64,000 bases of DNA, from positions 186,001 to 250,000 of the forward strand of contig NZ_JAJJOE010000003.1 in assembly GCF_020907405.1 (NCBI RefSeq). Reading direction: 5' to 3'. Below the pieces are notes generated by a model. The model was given only the letters and a program-made list of their open reading frames with translations. It did no database searches and was not told where the DNA came from. Position 1 is the stretch's first letter; the number at the start of each line of letters is the position of its first letter. This DNA is from Arthrobacter sp. zg-Y769 (GTDB lineage Bacteria > Actinomycetota > Actinomycetes > Actinomycetales > Micrococcaceae). A program made the translations under genes and the position numbers. Below, one piece after another: positions 27,606 to 37,684 of this stretch.

Positions 27606-28376
27606 CTAGGGGGAAACGTGTCCTGCGCTGTCCGCAATCATCAACCGCACTGCGTCCGCCGGATCGTCCACCAGGTGCAGCAGCTTGAGGTCCGCTTCGC
27701 CCACCATTCCCTCGGCGAGAAGCGTCTCGCGGATCCAGCCCAGCAGCGGTGTCCAGAATTCGGTGCCGATCAGCACGATCGGGAACGAGGTGACCTTCTG
27801 CGTCTGCACCAGGGTCATGGCTTCGAACAGCTCATCCAGGGTCCCGAACCCGCCCGGGAGGACGATGAATCCCTGGGCGTACTTGACGAACATGGTCTTG
27901 CGGACGAAGAAGTACCGGAAGTTGACCCCCAGATCCACCCATTCGTTCAGGCCGGTCTCGAAGGGAAGTTCTATGCCGAGGCCCACGGACAGGCCGTCTG
28001 CTCCCACTGCCCCCTTGTTGGCGGCTTCCATGGAGCCGGGCCCTCCCCCGGTGATGACTGCCAGGCCCGCTTCGGCCAGCAGCCGCCCGACCTCTTCCCC
28101 GAGCTTGTAATAGCGCGACCCGGGAACGCTGCGGGCCGAGCCGAACACGCTCACGGCCGGCCCCAGCTCGGACAGGGTGCCGAACCCTTCCACGAACTCG
28201 CTCTGGATCCGCAGGACCCGCCAGGGGTCGGTATGCGTGAAGTGGGTGGCGTCCGCCGAATCCAGCAGGAAACGGTCCGACTGCGGGGTCAGGGCAGCGC
28301 CCCGCCGCAGCTCCACCGGGCCCCGCTTGCGCGGAAGGTCGGAGGGCATGGGACGGGGCTCTTCACTGATAGGCAT
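27606..28376 (-). CDS. LOG-family Rossmann protein (TIGR00730 type)
   Basis: A 256-residue protein with [14 protein letters not shown] and [13 protein letters not shown], the two signatures of LOG (lonely guy) enzymes, which cleave cytokinin riboside monophosphates or act as nucleotide phosphoribohydrolases. Many bacterial members have an uncertain substrate. It is divergent from the glutamate transporter operon. Confidence 0.85.
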   Translation of the reverse strand: MPISEEPRPMPSDLPRKRGPVELRRGAALTPQSDRFLLDSADATHFTHTDPWRVLRIQSEFVEGFGTLSELGPAVSVFGSARSVPGSRYYKLGEEVGRLLAEAGLAVITGGGPGSMEAANKGAVGADGLSVGLGIELPFETGLNEWVDLGVNFRYFFVRKTMFVKYAQGFIVLPGGFGTLDELFEAMTLVQTQKVTSFPIVLIGTEFWTPLLGWIRETLLAEGMVGEADLKLLHLVDDPADAVRLMIADSAGHVSP

Positions 28377-28523
28377 GCCTCTAGGCTATCCGCGATGGAG
28401 CCGGTGGCAACGCGGTCGGCTGCTTCCCCGGGGATTACGCAGGACAGGTTGCGCTTAAGTCACAATTACCCGCCCCGATGGCCCCTGACACACGCCGGTA
28501 ACAATCAATGGTTAGATTTCCCT

Positions 28524-29303
28524 ATGACCAGTGACACATCCCCAGGTACATCCGTGCCTGATTCCGCTGCACCGCTTGTTTCGCTGAAGAACGTAAACAA
28601 GCATTTCGGGGACCTCCATGTCCTGCAGAACATCAATCTCGACATCGCCCGCGGCGAGGTAGTGGTGGTAATCGGACCGTCCGGGTCCGGCAAGTCGACC
28701 CTGTGCCGTGCAATCAACCGCCTCGAAACCATCGACGACGGCGAAATCACCGTTGACGGCGCCGTCCTGCCGTCCGAAGGCAAGGCTCTTGCCAAGCTGC
28801 GCGCCGACGTCGGCATGGTCTTCCAGTCCTTCAACCTTTTCGCACACAAGTCCATCGTGGACAACGTTTCCCTCGGCCCGGTCAAGGTCCGCAAGTCCAA
28901 GCCGGCCGAAGCCAAGAAACTGGCCATGGAACTGCTTGAGCGCGTGGGCGTTGCCAACCAGGCCAACAAGCTTCCGGCGCAGCTCTCGGGCGGCCAGCAG
29001 CAGCGCGTAGCCATTGCCCGCGCGCTGGCGATGAAGCCGAAGGTCATGCTCTTCGATGAGCCCACCTCCGCCCTCGATCCGGAAATGATCAACGAGGTGC
29101 TGGACACCATGGTGGGCCTGGCCAAGGACGGCATGACCATGGTGGTGGTCACGCACGAAATGGGCTTCGCCCGCAAGGCTGCGGACCGGGTGATCTTTAT
29201 GGCCGACGGCCAGATTGTCGAAGAAGCCACTCCCGAGGAGTTCTTCACGAACCCGAAGAGCGACCGCGCCAAGGACTTCCTGGGCAAGATCCTCTCGCAC
29301 TAG
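28524..29303 (+). CDS. gluA: Glutamate-type ABC importer, ATP-binding subunit
   Basis: A 259-residue ABC ATPase of the polar amino acid family. Walker A is GPSGSGKST, the signature is LSGGQQQR, and Walker B is VMLFDEPTS followed by [12 protein letters not shown] at 28524; TTAGATTT just upstream is a candidate -10, suggesting a short leader. It starts an operon ordered ATPase, binding protein, two permeases, as in corynebacterial gluABCD. The substrate is inferred from this order and similarity. Confidence 0.9.
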   Translation: MTSDTSPGTSVPDSAAPLVSLKNVNKHFGDLHVLQNINLDIARGEVVVVIGPSGSGKSTLCRAINRLETIDDGEITVDGAVLPSEGKALAKLRADVGMVFQSFNLFAHKSIVDNVSLGPVKVRKSKPAEAKKLAMELLERVGVANQANKLPAQLSGGQQQRVAIARALAMKPKVMLFDEPTSALDPEMINEVLDTMVGLAKDGMTMVVVTHEMGFARKAADRVIFMADGQIVEEATPEEFFTNPKSDRAKDFLGKILSH

Positions 29304-29381
29304 AACCGTTCCAGGCACTACCGGCTCCACCAGCAGTACCGGGGTTTCACCAGTAGGCAGCAACCCTTATGAGGCTAGGAA

Positions 29382-29397
29382 CTCCGCTTTTGCGGAG
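29382..29397 (+). promoter_or_regulatory. Hairpin between gluA and gluB
   Basis: CTCCGC and GCGGAG pair around TTTT in the 117-base gluA-gluB gap, just before the gluB ribosome site (AAGGAG). Such hairpins often set a higher level for the binding protein by protecting or processing the mRNA. Confidence 0.5.
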
Positions 29398-29420
29398 GAC
29401 CGCAATGCAAGGAGAAAAAC

Positions 29421-30266
29421 ATGCGCAAGACCCGTTATGCCGCAGCGGCCATCGCCGCCGTGGCAGCACTGACCCTGTCCGCCTGCGGCGGCGATTCCGG
29501 TTCCGATTCCGGCAGCACCGAAGGCTCCGGCGAGAAGATCCGCATCGGCATCAAGTTCGACCAGCCGGGCGTGGGCTTCAAGGACGGCAACGCCTACACC
29601 GGCTTCGACGTCGACGTCGCCAAGTACGTGGCCAATGAGCTCGGCTACCCGGAGGACCGGATCGAGTTCATCTCGACGCCCTCCCAGCAGCGCGAAAACA
29701 TGCTCGAGAATGACCAGGTTGACATGATCTTCGCGAGCTACTCCATTACGGACACCCGCAAGGAGACGATTGCCTTCGCCGGTCCGTACTTCGTGGCCGG
29801 GCAGGACCTCCTGGTTCCTTCCGACAGCGACATCAGCGGCCCCGACGACCTGGACGGCAAGACCCTTTGCTCAGTCAGCAGCTCCACCTCCGCCCAGAAA
29901 ATCAAGGACAACTACGCCGCCGGCGTGAACCTGCTGGAGCAGCCCAGCTACGCGGAGTGCGTGACCGCCATGCAGGGCGGCTCCATTGACGCCGTCACCA
30001 CCGACGACATCATCCTCGCCGGCCTGGCCTCCACCGACGCCAACAAGGGCAAGTTCAAGGTTCTCGGCAACACCTTCTCCGAGGAACGGTACGGCGTCGG
30101 CCTGCCGAAGGAAGAAGGACTCGTCACGTGTGAAGACATCAACACCGCCATCGCGAAGATGGTCGATGAGGGTGCCTGGGACGAAGCCATCAAGAAGAAC
30201 ACCGAGGGCGTCGACTACACCTTCAACGCAGAGCTGAACCCGCCCAAGACGGATGCCTGCGCCTAG
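29421..30266 (+). CDS. gluB: Glutamate-type ABC importer, substrate-binding lipoprotein
   Basis: A 281-residue lipoprotein. The signal peptide ends in the lipobox LSAC (Cys22), followed by a Gly/Ser/Asp linker. The periplasmic-binding fold shows KIRIGIKFDQPGVGFK, TGFDVDVAKYVA and SITDTRKETIAFAGPY, typical of family 3 amino acid binding proteins. GAAGGAG-type ribosome site precedes ATG at 29421. Confidence 0.92.
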   Translation: MRKTRYAAAAIAAVAALTLSACGGDSGSDSGSTEGSGEKIRIGIKFDQPGVGFKDGNAYTGFDVDVAKYVANELGYPEDRIEFISTPSQQRENMLENDQVDMIFASYSITDTRKETIAFAGPYFVAGQDLLVPSDSDISGPDDLDGKTLCSVSSSTSAQKIKDNYAAGVNLLEQPSYAECVTAMQGGSIDAVTTDDIILAGLASTDANKGKFKVLGNTFSEERYGVGLPKEEGLVTCEDINTAIAKMVDEGAWDEAIKKNTEGVDYTFNAELNPPKTDACA

Positions 30267-30286
30267 TTCATTCCGTTCCACCCTGC

Positions 30287-30319
30287 GCGGGGAAGCCGGC
30301 ACTCTGCCGGCTTCCCCGC
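30287..30319 (+). promoter_or_regulatory. Strong 14-bp-arm hairpin between gluB and gluC
   Basis: 30287-30300 pairs perfectly with 30306-30319 around ACTCT. No T-run follows, so it is more likely a 3'-end stabiliser or attenuator for gluB mRNA than a full terminator, which fits the need for more binding protein than permease. Confidence 0.6.
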
Positions 30320-30351
30320 TGCGGGCGTCTCCCACCATAAAGAGGTGAAAC

Positions 30352-31029
30352 ATGGAGGGTTTTACTGCCCTCTTCGAGCAGTACGACGTCGTCGGCGCTT
30401 TCTGGGTTAATATCCAGCTCGCGTTCTGGGCGGCGCTCTGGTCGCTGATTCTCGGTACCGTCCTGGCACTGATGCGGATCTCCCCGATCCCCAGCCTGCA
30501 GTGGTTCGGTGCCGCCTACGTGAACATCTTCCGCAACACGCCGCTGACCATCATCATGGTGTTCGGTTCGCTGGCCCTGTGGTCGCAGTTGAACGTCAAC
30601 CTGTCCAGCGACTTCAACACGAATTTCTTCCGTCTGGCCGTCCTGTCGCTGACCATCTACCACGCGGCGTTCTTCTGCGAGGCGATCCGCAGCGGCGTTA
30701 ACACCGTTCCGCTGGGACAGGCCGAGGCCGCCCGGGCCATCGGGCTGGGCTTCCTGCCGGCGGCCGGCCTGGTCATCATGCCGCAGGCCTTCCGCGGTGC
30801 CATTGCCCCGATGGGCAACGTACTGATCGCCCTGGTCAAGAACACCACCGTGGCCGCAACGGCGGGCGTTGCCGTGGAAACCTCCAGCACGATGAAAACA
30901 ATGATCGAGTTCTACCCCAACCTGATGACCCAGATCTTCCTGACCTTTGCCCTTGGCTACGTCATCATCGTTATTCCCATTGGCCTGCTCACCACCTGGG
31001 CCTCGAAGAAACTGGCGGTCGCACGATGA
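30352..31029 (+). CDS. gluC: Glutamate-type ABC importer, permease
   Basis: A 225-residue membrane protein with five segments and the permease loop EAIRSGVNTVPLGQAEAARA (EAA-type motif). AGAGGTGAAAC precedes ATG at 30352. The stop overlaps the gluD start (ATGA). Confidence 0.92.
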   Translation: MEGFTALFEQYDVVGAFWVNIQLAFWAALWSLILGTVLALMRISPIPSLQWFGAAYVNIFRNTPLTIIMVFGSLALWSQLNVNLSSDFNTNFFRLAVLSLTIYHAAFFCEAIRSGVNTVPLGQAEAARAIGLGFLPAAGLVIMPQAFRGAIAPMGNVLIALVKNTTVAATAGVAVETSSTMKTMIEFYPNLMTQIFLTFALGYVIIVIPIGLLTTWASKKLAVAR

Positions 31030-31931
31030 GCGCACAGAACGTCCTGTTTGACGCTCCCGGACCCAAGACCCGCCGGAACATCAGAATCGGTAACATCCTG
31101 GGTGTGCTGCTGATCGCAGCGCTGCTCTGGGTGGCAGTCTCCGGGCTGGCCGAGAAGGGCCAGTTCGAGGCAGCCATGTGGACGCCGTTCCTGGAGTGGG
31201 GAACGTGGGAGTTCTATATCCTCCCGGGGCTGCTCTCCACCTTGAAGGCCGCCGCGGTGGCAGTGGTGACCTCGATCCTGTTCGGCCTGATTTTCGGTAT
31301 CGGCCGGCTCTCCGGCTTCAAGCCGATCAGCTGGGCCTGCGGGATCGTGGTGGAATTCTTCCGCGCGGTTCCCGTGCTGCTGATGATGGTGTTCTTCTAC
31401 CAGTTCCTCTCCAAGTCCACTTCGGTGGAACCGGGGCAGGTGCCCTTCTTCGCGGTGGTCATATCCCTCACCCTGTACAACGGTTCCGTCATCGCGGAAC
31501 TGGTCCGCTCCGGCGTCTTCGGGCTGCCGAAGGGCCAGCGCGAGGCCGGCCTGGCCATCGGCCTGACCCCGGGACAGTCGCTGCGCAGCATCGAGATGCC
31601 GCAGGCCCTGGTAGCCATGCTGCCGGCCCTGCTGAGCCAGTTCGTGGTGATCCTCAAGGACTCGGCCCTGGGCACCTTCATCGGCTACACGGAACTGCTG
31701 GAGTACGCCCGCCGCCTGGCCTCGGGCGAGGGCAACATCCTGCCCGCCCTGCTGGTCACCGCCGCGATCTTCATCGCCATCAACTGGATGCTCACCTTCG
31801 CCGCCCAGCGCCTCTCCCGGCGCCTGGGGGCCCGTGCGGGCAAGGTGCTGAAGATCGAGGACACGATCGAGCCCGAGGGTATCGAAGCTCCGGTTCCGGC
31901 TGCTGCACCGGCAAAGGGCGCAGCCACGTAG
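31026..31931 (+). CDS. gluD: Glutamate-type ABC importer, permease
   Basis: A 301-residue permease with the motif ELVRSGVFGLPKGQREAGLA. The first 60 residues form a cytoplasmic start and an extra helix; the C-terminal 30 residues are charged and Ala/Pro-rich. It overlaps gluC by four bases. A strong terminator follows. Confidence 0.92.
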   Translation: MSAQNVLFDAPGPKTRRNIRIGNILGVLLIAALLWVAVSGLAEKGQFEAAMWTPFLEWGTWEFYILPGLLSTLKAAAVAVVTSILFGLIFGIGRLSGFKPISWACGIVVEFFRAVPVLLMMVFFYQFLSKSTSVEPGQVPFFAVVISLTLYNGSVIAELVRSGVFGLPKGQREAGLAIGLTPGQSLRSIEMPQALVAMLPALLSQFVVILKDSALGTFIGYTELLEYARRLASGEGNILPALLVTAAIFIAINWMLTFAAQRLSRRLGARAGKVLKIEDTIEPEGIEAPVPAAAPAKGAAT

Positions 31932-31963
31932 CCGCTCCCGGAACCAAGACGGACAGCTAACCA

Positions 31964-32000
31964 AAAAGGAGGGGACCGGCACCGCCGGTCCCCTCCTTTT
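31964..32000. terminator. Bidirectional terminator between gluD and dapE
   Basis: 17-bp arms 31964-31980 and 31984-32000 pair perfectly. The stem ends in A-runs and T-runs, so it serves gluD and the convergent dapE. Confidence 0.88.
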
Positions 32001-32024
32001 CTGCTGCTTCCCTGCTGACCGTAG

Positions 32025-33116
32025 CTAGCCCAGCCAGGACTTCAACGCAGCGAGGCACTCCCGGATGGCGCCGGCAGACACGTGTTCGTCATCGGTATGG
32101 GCCAGCAGGGCATCCCCCGGGCCGAAGTTCACCGCGGGAATCCCCAGCGCACTGAACCGTGCGACGTCGGTCCAGCCGTATTTCGGCTTCGGCTCCGCGC
32201 CCACGGCGGCCACGAAGGACGCGGCAGCCGGCAGGTTCAGTCCCGGGCGTGCCCCCGCCGCAGCGTCGGTACGGACGACGTCGAACCCTGCCAGCAGATC
32301 CCGGACGTAGGCTTCCGCTTCCTCAATGTTCTTGTCCGGAGCAAAGCGGTAATTGATTTCGACGGCGGCGGCGTCGGGAATTACGTTGCCGGCCGTTCCT
32401 CCCCAGATCCGGACGGCGTTCAGGGATTCACGGAAATCCAGCCCCTCCACGTTCACCGTGGCGGGTGAGTGGTCCCGCAGCCGCACCAGGATTTCCGCCG
32501 CCGAATGGATGGCGTTCTCCCCCATCCAGGCGCGGGCGGAGTGCGCGGCGCGGCCGGTGGTGGTGGCGTGGAAGCGCATGGTGCCGTTGCAGCCGCCCTC
32601 CACCGTGCCGTTGGTCGGTTCCAGCAGGACCGCGAAGTCCGCTTTCAACCAGTCGGCGTGGCTTTCGGCCAGCCGCCCAAGCCCGCTCAGCGAGGCGTCC
32701 ACTTCTTCATGGTCGTAGAAAACGTAGGTGACGTCCCGGGCAGGATCCGTGAGCGATGCCGCCAGGGCCAGCTGGACCGCTACACCGCCCTTCATATCCG
32801 TGGCACCGCGGCCGTAGAGGACATCGCCGTCCCACGCCGAGGGCACGGTTCCACGCGCCCCCGGCGCCGTCGGCAGCGGCACGGTGTCCAGGTGTCCGGC
32901 GAGGATGACCCGCTCGTGGCGTCCGAGCCGGGTCCGGGCCACCACGGAGTCCCCGTCCCGGGACACCTCAAGGTGCGGGTAGGCACGGAGGGCCGCTTCG
33001 ACGGCGTCGGCGAGGGCGGTTTCGTTACCGGAAACGCTCTCGAAGTCCATCAGGGCAGCAGTCAGGTCCGCTACGTCGCCGGCAAGGTCCAGGGAGGGCG
33101 CAGGTGCATCAGTCAC
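32025..33116 (-). CDS. dapE: Succinyl-diaminopimelate desuccinylase
   Basis: A 363-residue M20-family metallohydrolase of the lysine/diaminopimelate pathway. Metal-binding motifs are [21 protein letters not shown] and [13 protein letters not shown] at 33116 (MTDAPAPS) directly follows GGGAGG. A long frame that continues upstream to 34436 is antisense to dapD and is rejected. It is divergent from dapD with 33 bases between the start codons. Confidence 0.93.
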   Translation of the reverse strand: MTDAPAPSLDLAGDVADLTAALMDFESVSGNETALADAVEAALRAYPHLEVSRDGDSVVARTRLGRHERVILAGHLDTVPLPTAPGARGTVPSAWDGDVLYGRGATDMKGGVAVQLALAASLTDPARDVTYVFYDHEEVDASLSGLGRLAESHADWLKADFAVLLEPTNGTVEGGCNGTMRFHATTTGRAAHSARAWMGENAIHSAAEILVRLRDHSPATVNVEGLDFRESLNAVRIWGGTAGNVIPDAAAVEINYRFAPDKNIEEAEAYVRDLLAGFDVVRTDAAAGARPGLNLPAAASFVAAVGAEPKPKYGWTDVARFSALGIPAVNFGPGDALLAHTDDEHVSAGAIRECLAALKSWLG

Positions 33117-33149
33117 CCTCCCACAGTACCGCTCGGTAGACTGGGGACC

Positions 33150-34127
33150 ATGACTGTTAGCGCTGCCCCCACACCCGCTGAAACCACCGACATCCGTACT
33201 GCCTCGGGCCTCGGCCTGGCCACCGTTACGTCCGACGGCGTCGTGCTCGATGTCTGGTTCCCCCGCCCCCTGCTGGGCGACGCCGCTCCCGACGCCGCGC
33301 TGCAAAGCGACCTCGACGCGGCCGCCGAAGCTATGGCCGACGGTATCCGCGGCACCCACGGCCAGGTTCTCGACACCCGGATCGACCTCGATGCAGCCCC
33401 GGCCGACACCGCCGACGCCTACCTCCGCCTGCACCTGCTTTCCGCCCGCCTGGTCCAGCCAAACACCATCAACCTTGACGGCATCTTCGCCGCGCTGCCC
33501 AACGTGGTCTGGACCAACCACGGCCCGTGCGCCGTGGCGGACTTCGAGGCCGTCCGCCTGCGGCTGCGCAGCCGCGGCACCGTGACCGTCTACGGCGTGG
33601 ACAAGTTCCCCCGCATGACCGACTATGTGCTGCCCTCCGGAGTCCGCATCGCCGACGCCGGACGGGTCCGCCTGGGCGCCCACCTTGCCGAGGGCACCAC
33701 GGTCATGCATGAAGGCTTCGTCAACTTCAATGCCGGCACCCTTGGCACCTCCATGGTCGAAGGCCGCATCTCCGCCGGGGTAGTGGTGGGCGACGGGACC
33801 GACGTCGGCGGCGGCGCCTCCATCATGGGCACCCTCTCCGGCGGCGGCAAGGAAAAAATCACGCTGGGCGAACGCGTCCTGCTGGGTGCGAACTCGGGGG
33901 TCGGCATCAGCATCGGTGACGACAGCGTGGTGGAGGCCGGCCTGTACGTAACGGCCGGAACCCGGGTCAGCGTGCTCGACAGCGGCGAGCCCCGGCTGGT
34001 GAAGGCCGCTGAGCTCTCCGGCGTGCCCAACCTGCTGTTCCGCCGCAATTCCACCACCGGCGCGGTGGAGGCCCTGCCCCGCAACGGACGCACCGTGGAA
34101 CTGAATTCCGCGCTGCACGCGAACTAG
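33150..34127 (+). CDS. dapD: Tetrahydrodipicolinate N-succinyltransferase (actinobacterial type)
   Basis: A 325-residue acyltransferase that adds succinyl to tetrahydrodipicolinate. The C-terminal half is a left-handed beta helix with hexapeptide repeats ([35 protein letters not shown]). TAGACT seven bases before ATG 33150 is a good -10, so the mRNA is probably leaderless. It shares a 33-base divergent region with dapE. Confidence 0.92.
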   Translation: MTVSAAPTPAETTDIRTASGLGLATVTSDGVVLDVWFPRPLLGDAAPDAALQSDLDAAAEAMADGIRGTHGQVLDTRIDLDAAPADTADAYLRLHLLSARLVQPNTINLDGIFAALPNVVWTNHGPCAVADFEAVRLRLRSRGTVTVYGVDKFPRMTDYVLPSGVRIADAGRVRLGAHLAEGTTVMHEGFVNFNAGTLGTSMVEGRISAGVVVGDGTDVGGGASIMGTLSGGGKEKITLGERVLLGANSGVGISIGDDSVVEAGLYVTAGTRVSVLDSGEPRLVKAAELSGVPNLLFRRNSTTGAVEALPRNGRTVELNSALHAN

Positions 34128-34140
34128 CGGCCCCGTCCCC

Positions 34141-35010
34141 GTGCAACTGCTCCAGCAGCATGAAACCCGCAGCTTCCGGGTGCTGGTCCTGCTGCTGGTG
34201 CTGTGCCTGGCCGCGTTCGCCGCGTTGTTCGCAGTGTCCGCACTCACGGGAAAGAAACAGGCACCGGTGATCACTGAACGCTGTGTGGCCGCCGTGGGCG
34301 GCGCGGAGTACTGGCTGACGCTTGAACAGGCGGGGAACGCCTCGATCATCTCCGGCGTGGCGGTGGCCCGCGGGCTGCCGCCGCGCGCCGTCTCCATCGC
34401 CCTTGCCACGGCCCTGCAGGAATCCGGGCTGCGCAACGTGGACTACGGCGACGACGCCGGCCCGGACTCCCGCGGCCTCTTCCAGCAGCGCCCCTCGCAG
34501 GGGTGGGGCAGCGAAGAGCAGGTCATGGACCCCGCCTACGCCGCAACGGCCTTCTACAACGGCCTGGAGCAGGTTCCCGGGTATCTGGAGCTCCCGATCA
34601 CTGAGGCGGCGCAGACCGTCCAGCGCAGTGCCTTCCCCGATGCCTACGCGAAGCACGAAGGTCCGGCCCGGGCCTTCGCGTCCGCCCTGACCGGGCAGAC
34701 CCCCGCGGCCCTGTCCTGCACCCTGCGGGCGCCGGCCGAATCCGCCGATCCCGCGTTGAGCGCTGCGGCCGTCGAGGAAATCTACGGGCCGCTCAACGGG
34801 TCCGTGATGGGGCCGCTCTACCTCGCCGACGTCGAGGGTGCCTACGGCTGGTCCGTGGCCCAGTGGTTCGTTGCCAACGCCAAGACGCTCGGCATCGAGT
34901 CGGTGGCCTTCGACGGGCGGACCTGGCATCGGGGCAGCGCCGTCTGGGAGGAATCCGACGCCGTTCCCGGACAGGTAGCCGTCACGGCCTTTACCCTGCC
35001 GGCGGATTAA
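34141..35010 (+). CDS. Membrane-anchored protein with lysozyme/transglycosylase-like motif
   Basis: A 289-residue protein with one N-terminal membrane helix (VLVLLLVLCLAAFAALFAV). The outer domain has ALATALQESGLRNVDYGDD and SRGLFQQRPSQGWG, resembling the catalytic-Glu region of lytic transglycosylase-like folds (E in LQESGLRN). The C-terminal part (GPLNGSVMGPLYLADVEGAY) is unassigned. GTG start 13 bases after dapD. It is probably a cell-wall enzyme; activity is not proven. Confidence 0.65.
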   Translation: MQLLQQHETRSFRVLVLLLVLCLAAFAALFAVSALTGKKQAPVITERCVAAVGGAEYWLTLEQAGNASIISGVAVARGLPPRAVSIALATALQESGLRNVDYGDDAGPDSRGLFQQRPSQGWGSEEQVMDPAYAATAFYNGLEQVPGYLELPITEAAQTVQRSAFPDAYAKHEGPARAFASALTGQTPAALSCTLRAPAESADPALSAAAVEEIYGPLNGSVMGPLYLADVEGAYGWSVAQWFVANAKTLGIESVAFDGRTWHRGSAVWEESDAVPGQVAVTAFTLPAD

Positions 35011-35071
35011 TCCGCAGGTCAGGTACCCGTCCGCTGCGGATCCCGCGGCGTAAGCGTTTAGGCTTAGGAGC

Positions 35072-36088
35072 ATGCGCATACTAGTCACCGGTGGCACCGG
35101 TTATATCGGATCCCACACCACGCTCGCCCTGCTGGAAGCAGGCCATGACGTAGTGGTCCTGGACAACCTGATTAATTCGAGCGAGGAATCCCTGCGGCGG
35201 GTCCAGGAACTGGCCGGCCGGAAAGCGGAGTTCGTTCGGGCGGATCTGCTGGACGAGGCAGCCCTTGAAACAGTCTTCGGCGCCCACTCCATCGACGCCG
35301 TGATCCACTTCGCCGGCTTGAAAGCGGTGGGTGAGTCCGTAGCGAAGCCGCTGTACTACTACACCAACAACGTGGTCGGCACGCTCAACCTGCTGCACGC
35401 GATGGACCGGCACAATGTCCGGACCATTGTCTTCAGCTCGTCAGCGACCGTCTACGGCGCGTCCGAGGAGGTTCCCCTGACCGAGGACTCCCCCATGGAT
35501 GCCGTGAACCCGTACGGACGGACCAAGGAACAGATCGAGGACATCCTCAGCGATCTCGGGGCTGCCGATGAACGCTGGAACGTTGCCCTGCTGCGCTACT
35601 TCAACCCCGCCGGCGCCCACGTGTCCGGCCGGATCGGCGAGGACCCGAACGGCATTCCGAACAACCTGCTGCCGTTCGTCGCCCAGGTTGCCGTAGGCCG
35701 CCGGGAAAAGGTCATGGTGTTCGGCAATGACTACCCCACACCGGACGGCACCGGCGTCCGCGATTACATCCACGTGCTGGACCTTGCCGCCGGCCACCTG
35801 GCAGCCCTGAATTACGTGGGCGAGCACCCCGGCGTGCACCGCTGGAACCTGGGCACGGGCAACGGCTCGTCCGTCCTGGAGGTCCTGTCCGCTTTCTCGG
35901 CCGCCGCCGGCAAGGAGATCCCGTACGAGTTCACCGCCCGCCGCCCGGGTGACGCCGCCGTCAGCTACGCCGACCCGGCCGCAGCGCACGCGGACCTGGG
36001 CTGGCGTGCCGAACGCACGCTGGAAAGCATGTGCGAGGACCACTGGCGCTGGCAGAAGAACAACCCCGAGGGCTACGCCGCCCAGTAG
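35072..36088 (+). CDS. galE: UDP-glucose 4-epimerase
   Basis: A 338-residue short-chain-dehydrogenase-type epimerase that interconverts UDP-glucose and UDP-galactose. NAD motif GGTGYIGSH is at residue 7. The catalytic Ser/Thr lies in FSSSATVYG and the Tyr-Lys pair in NPYGRTKEQ. Start ATG at 35072, two bases after GGAGC. Confidence 0.94.
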   Translation: MRILVTGGTGYIGSHTTLALLEAGHDVVVLDNLINSSEESLRRVQELAGRKAEFVRADLLDEAALETVFGAHSIDAVIHFAGLKAVGESVAKPLYYYTNNVVGTLNLLHAMDRHNVRTIVFSSSATVYGASEEVPLTEDSPMDAVNPYGRTKEQIEDILSDLGAADERWNVALLRYFNPAGAHVSGRIGEDPNGIPNNLLPFVAQVAVGRREKVMVFGNDYPTPDGTGVRDYIHVLDLAAGHLAALNYVGEHPGVHRWNLGTGNGSSVLEVLSAFSAAAGKEIPYEFTARRPGDAAVSYADPAAAHADLGWRAERTLESMCEDHWRWQKNNPEGYAAQ

Positions 36089-36102
36089 GCATTACTGTCC
36101 TA

Positions 36103-36173
36103 CCTGCCCGGCAGATAACCTGCCGGGCAGGAAAAAAGGGAAGGTCCCCGGAATTTTCCGGGGACCTTCCCTT
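36103..36173. terminator. Tandem hairpins between galE and citrate synthase
   Basis: Hairpin one: 36103-36114 with 36120-36131. Hairpin two: 18-bp arms 36136-36153 and 36156-36173. On the minus strand a run of T follows hairpin two, so it terminates gltA. Hairpin one follows galE without a T-run on that side. Confidence 0.8.
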
Positions 36174-36185
36174 GTGAAAAACAGA

Positions 36186-37478
36186 TCAGCGCTGCGGGTA
36201 ATTGCGCTCCGGCGCACCCGTGTAAAGCTGGCGGGGGCGGCCGATCTTCGTCTGCGGATCCTGCATCATTTCGCGCCACTGGGCAATCCAGCCCGGCAGG
36301 CGGCCAATGGCAAACAGGACCGTGAACATCTTCTCCGGGAAGCCCATGGCCTTGTAGATCAGGCCGGTGTAGAAGTCCACGTTCGGGTACAGCTTGCGCT
36401 CAATGAAGTAGTCGTCGGCCAGGGCCTTCTCTTCCAGGCGCATGGCGATGTCCAGCAGCTCGTCGTTGCCGCCGAGCTTGGCAAGGATGTCGTGGGCGGT
36501 GGCCTTGACGATCTTGGCACGCGGGTCGTAGTTCTTGTAGACGCGGTGCCCGAAGCCCATGAGCTTCACGCCGTCTTCCTTGTTCTTGACCTTCTCCATG
36601 AAGGTTTCCGGCTGCATGCCGGTGGCCTGGATGTCGCGGAGCATGTTCAGCACCGCTTCATTGGCTCCGCCGTGCAGCGGGCCGAAGAGGGCGCTGATGC
36701 CGGCCGAAACCGAGGCGAACATGTTGGCGTTGGAGCTGCCCACGAGGCGGACCGTGGAGGTGGAGCAGTTCTGTTCGTGGTCTGCGTGCAGGATGAGCAG
36801 CAGATCCAGGGCCTTCACCAGGTCCGGATCGATTTCGTACGGCTCGGCCGGCAGGCCGAAGGAGAGCCGCATGAAGTTCTCCACCAGGTTCATGGAGTTG
36901 TCCGGGTAGAGCATCGGCTGGCCGATGGACTTCTTGTGCGCGTAGGCGGCAATCACGGGCAGCTTCGCCATCAGGCGGACCGTGGAGAGCTCCACCTGTT
37001 CGTCGTCGAACGGGTCCAGGGAGTCCTGGTAGAAGGTGGACAGTGCACTGACCGCCGAGGAGAGCACCGGCATCGGGTGCGCGTCGCGCGGGAAGCCGCC
37101 GAAGAAGCCCTTGAGGTCCTCATGGAGCAGGGTGTGGCGGCGGATCCGCTGGTCGAAGTTCTCCAGCTCGGTGGGCGTCGGCAGTTCCCCGTAGATCAGC
37201 AGGTAAGAGGTCTCGAGGAAACTCGAGTGCTTTGCCAGCTGCTCAATCGGGTAGCCGCGGTAACGCAGGATGCCCTCTTCGCCGTCGATGTAGGTGATCG
37301 CGGAGGTGGTGGCCGCCGTGTTCATGAAGCCGGGGTCAAAAGTGACGGTGCCGGTCTGTTTCAGCAGCTTGGAAACGTCGTAGCCGTTGTTTCCCTCAGC
37401 TGCGGCAACGCGCGGCAGTACAAGCTCGTCTTCCGGGTTTGGCCCGTACTGGAGCTTGGCACTGGGTTGCTCAGTCAT
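36186..37478 (-). CDS. gltA: Citrate synthase
   Basis: A 430-residue type II citrate synthase that condenses oxaloacetate and acetyl-CoA. Catalytic His lies in FGPLHGGANEAV; GHRVYKNYDPRAKI carries the second active-site His and Asp-binding region. AAAGGAGAATTA precedes ATG at 37478; the frame continues to 37544 but that start is less likely. Confidence 0.95.
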   Translation of the reverse strand: MTEQPSAKLQYGPNPEDELVLPRVAAAEGNNGYDVSKLLKQTGTVTFDPGFMNTAATTSAITYIDGEEGILRYRGYPIEQLAKHSSFLETSYLLIYGELPTPTELENFDQRIRRHTLLHEDLKGFFGGFPRDAHPMPVLSSAVSALSTFYQDSLDPFDDEQVELSTVRLMAKLPVIAAYAHKKSIGQPMLYPDNSMNLVENFMRLSFGLPAEPYEIDPDLVKALDLLLILHADHEQNCSTSTVRLVGSSNANMFASVSAGISALFGPLHGGANEAVLNMLRDIQATGMQPETFMEKVKNKEDGVKLMGFGHRVYKNYDPRAKIVKATAHDILAKLGGNDELLDIAMRLEEKALADDYFIERKLYPNVDFYTGLIYKAMGFPEKMFTVLFAIGRLPGWIAQWREMMQDPQTKIGRPRQLYTGAPERNYPQR

Positions 37479-37684
37479 TAATTCTCCTTTAGGAGTTTTC
37501 GAAACCGCCGCTATGTACATCCGCTTCCGGCGGACATAGTGCATTCCACTAAACTATTTCGCTAAAACGCTACCGGTTTCAGTGCCCTTACCACTAATCG
37601 GGGCGGGGACTGTTGTACAAGCGCAACATGGGAAGCACCGATTTCCGGTGCAGAGCCCAATACTATTCCTCCGCAGCGCGGGGC

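Noticed and set aside
27552-29303. A 583-codon plus-strand frame joining antisense DNA of the LOG gene to gluA
   Set aside because: The first 324 codons are a shadow of the LOG gene; gluA has its own ATG at 28524 and a normal length from there.
33117-34436. Long upstream extension of dapE
   Set aside because: It is antisense to dapD; GTG 33116 gives a normal-length DapE.
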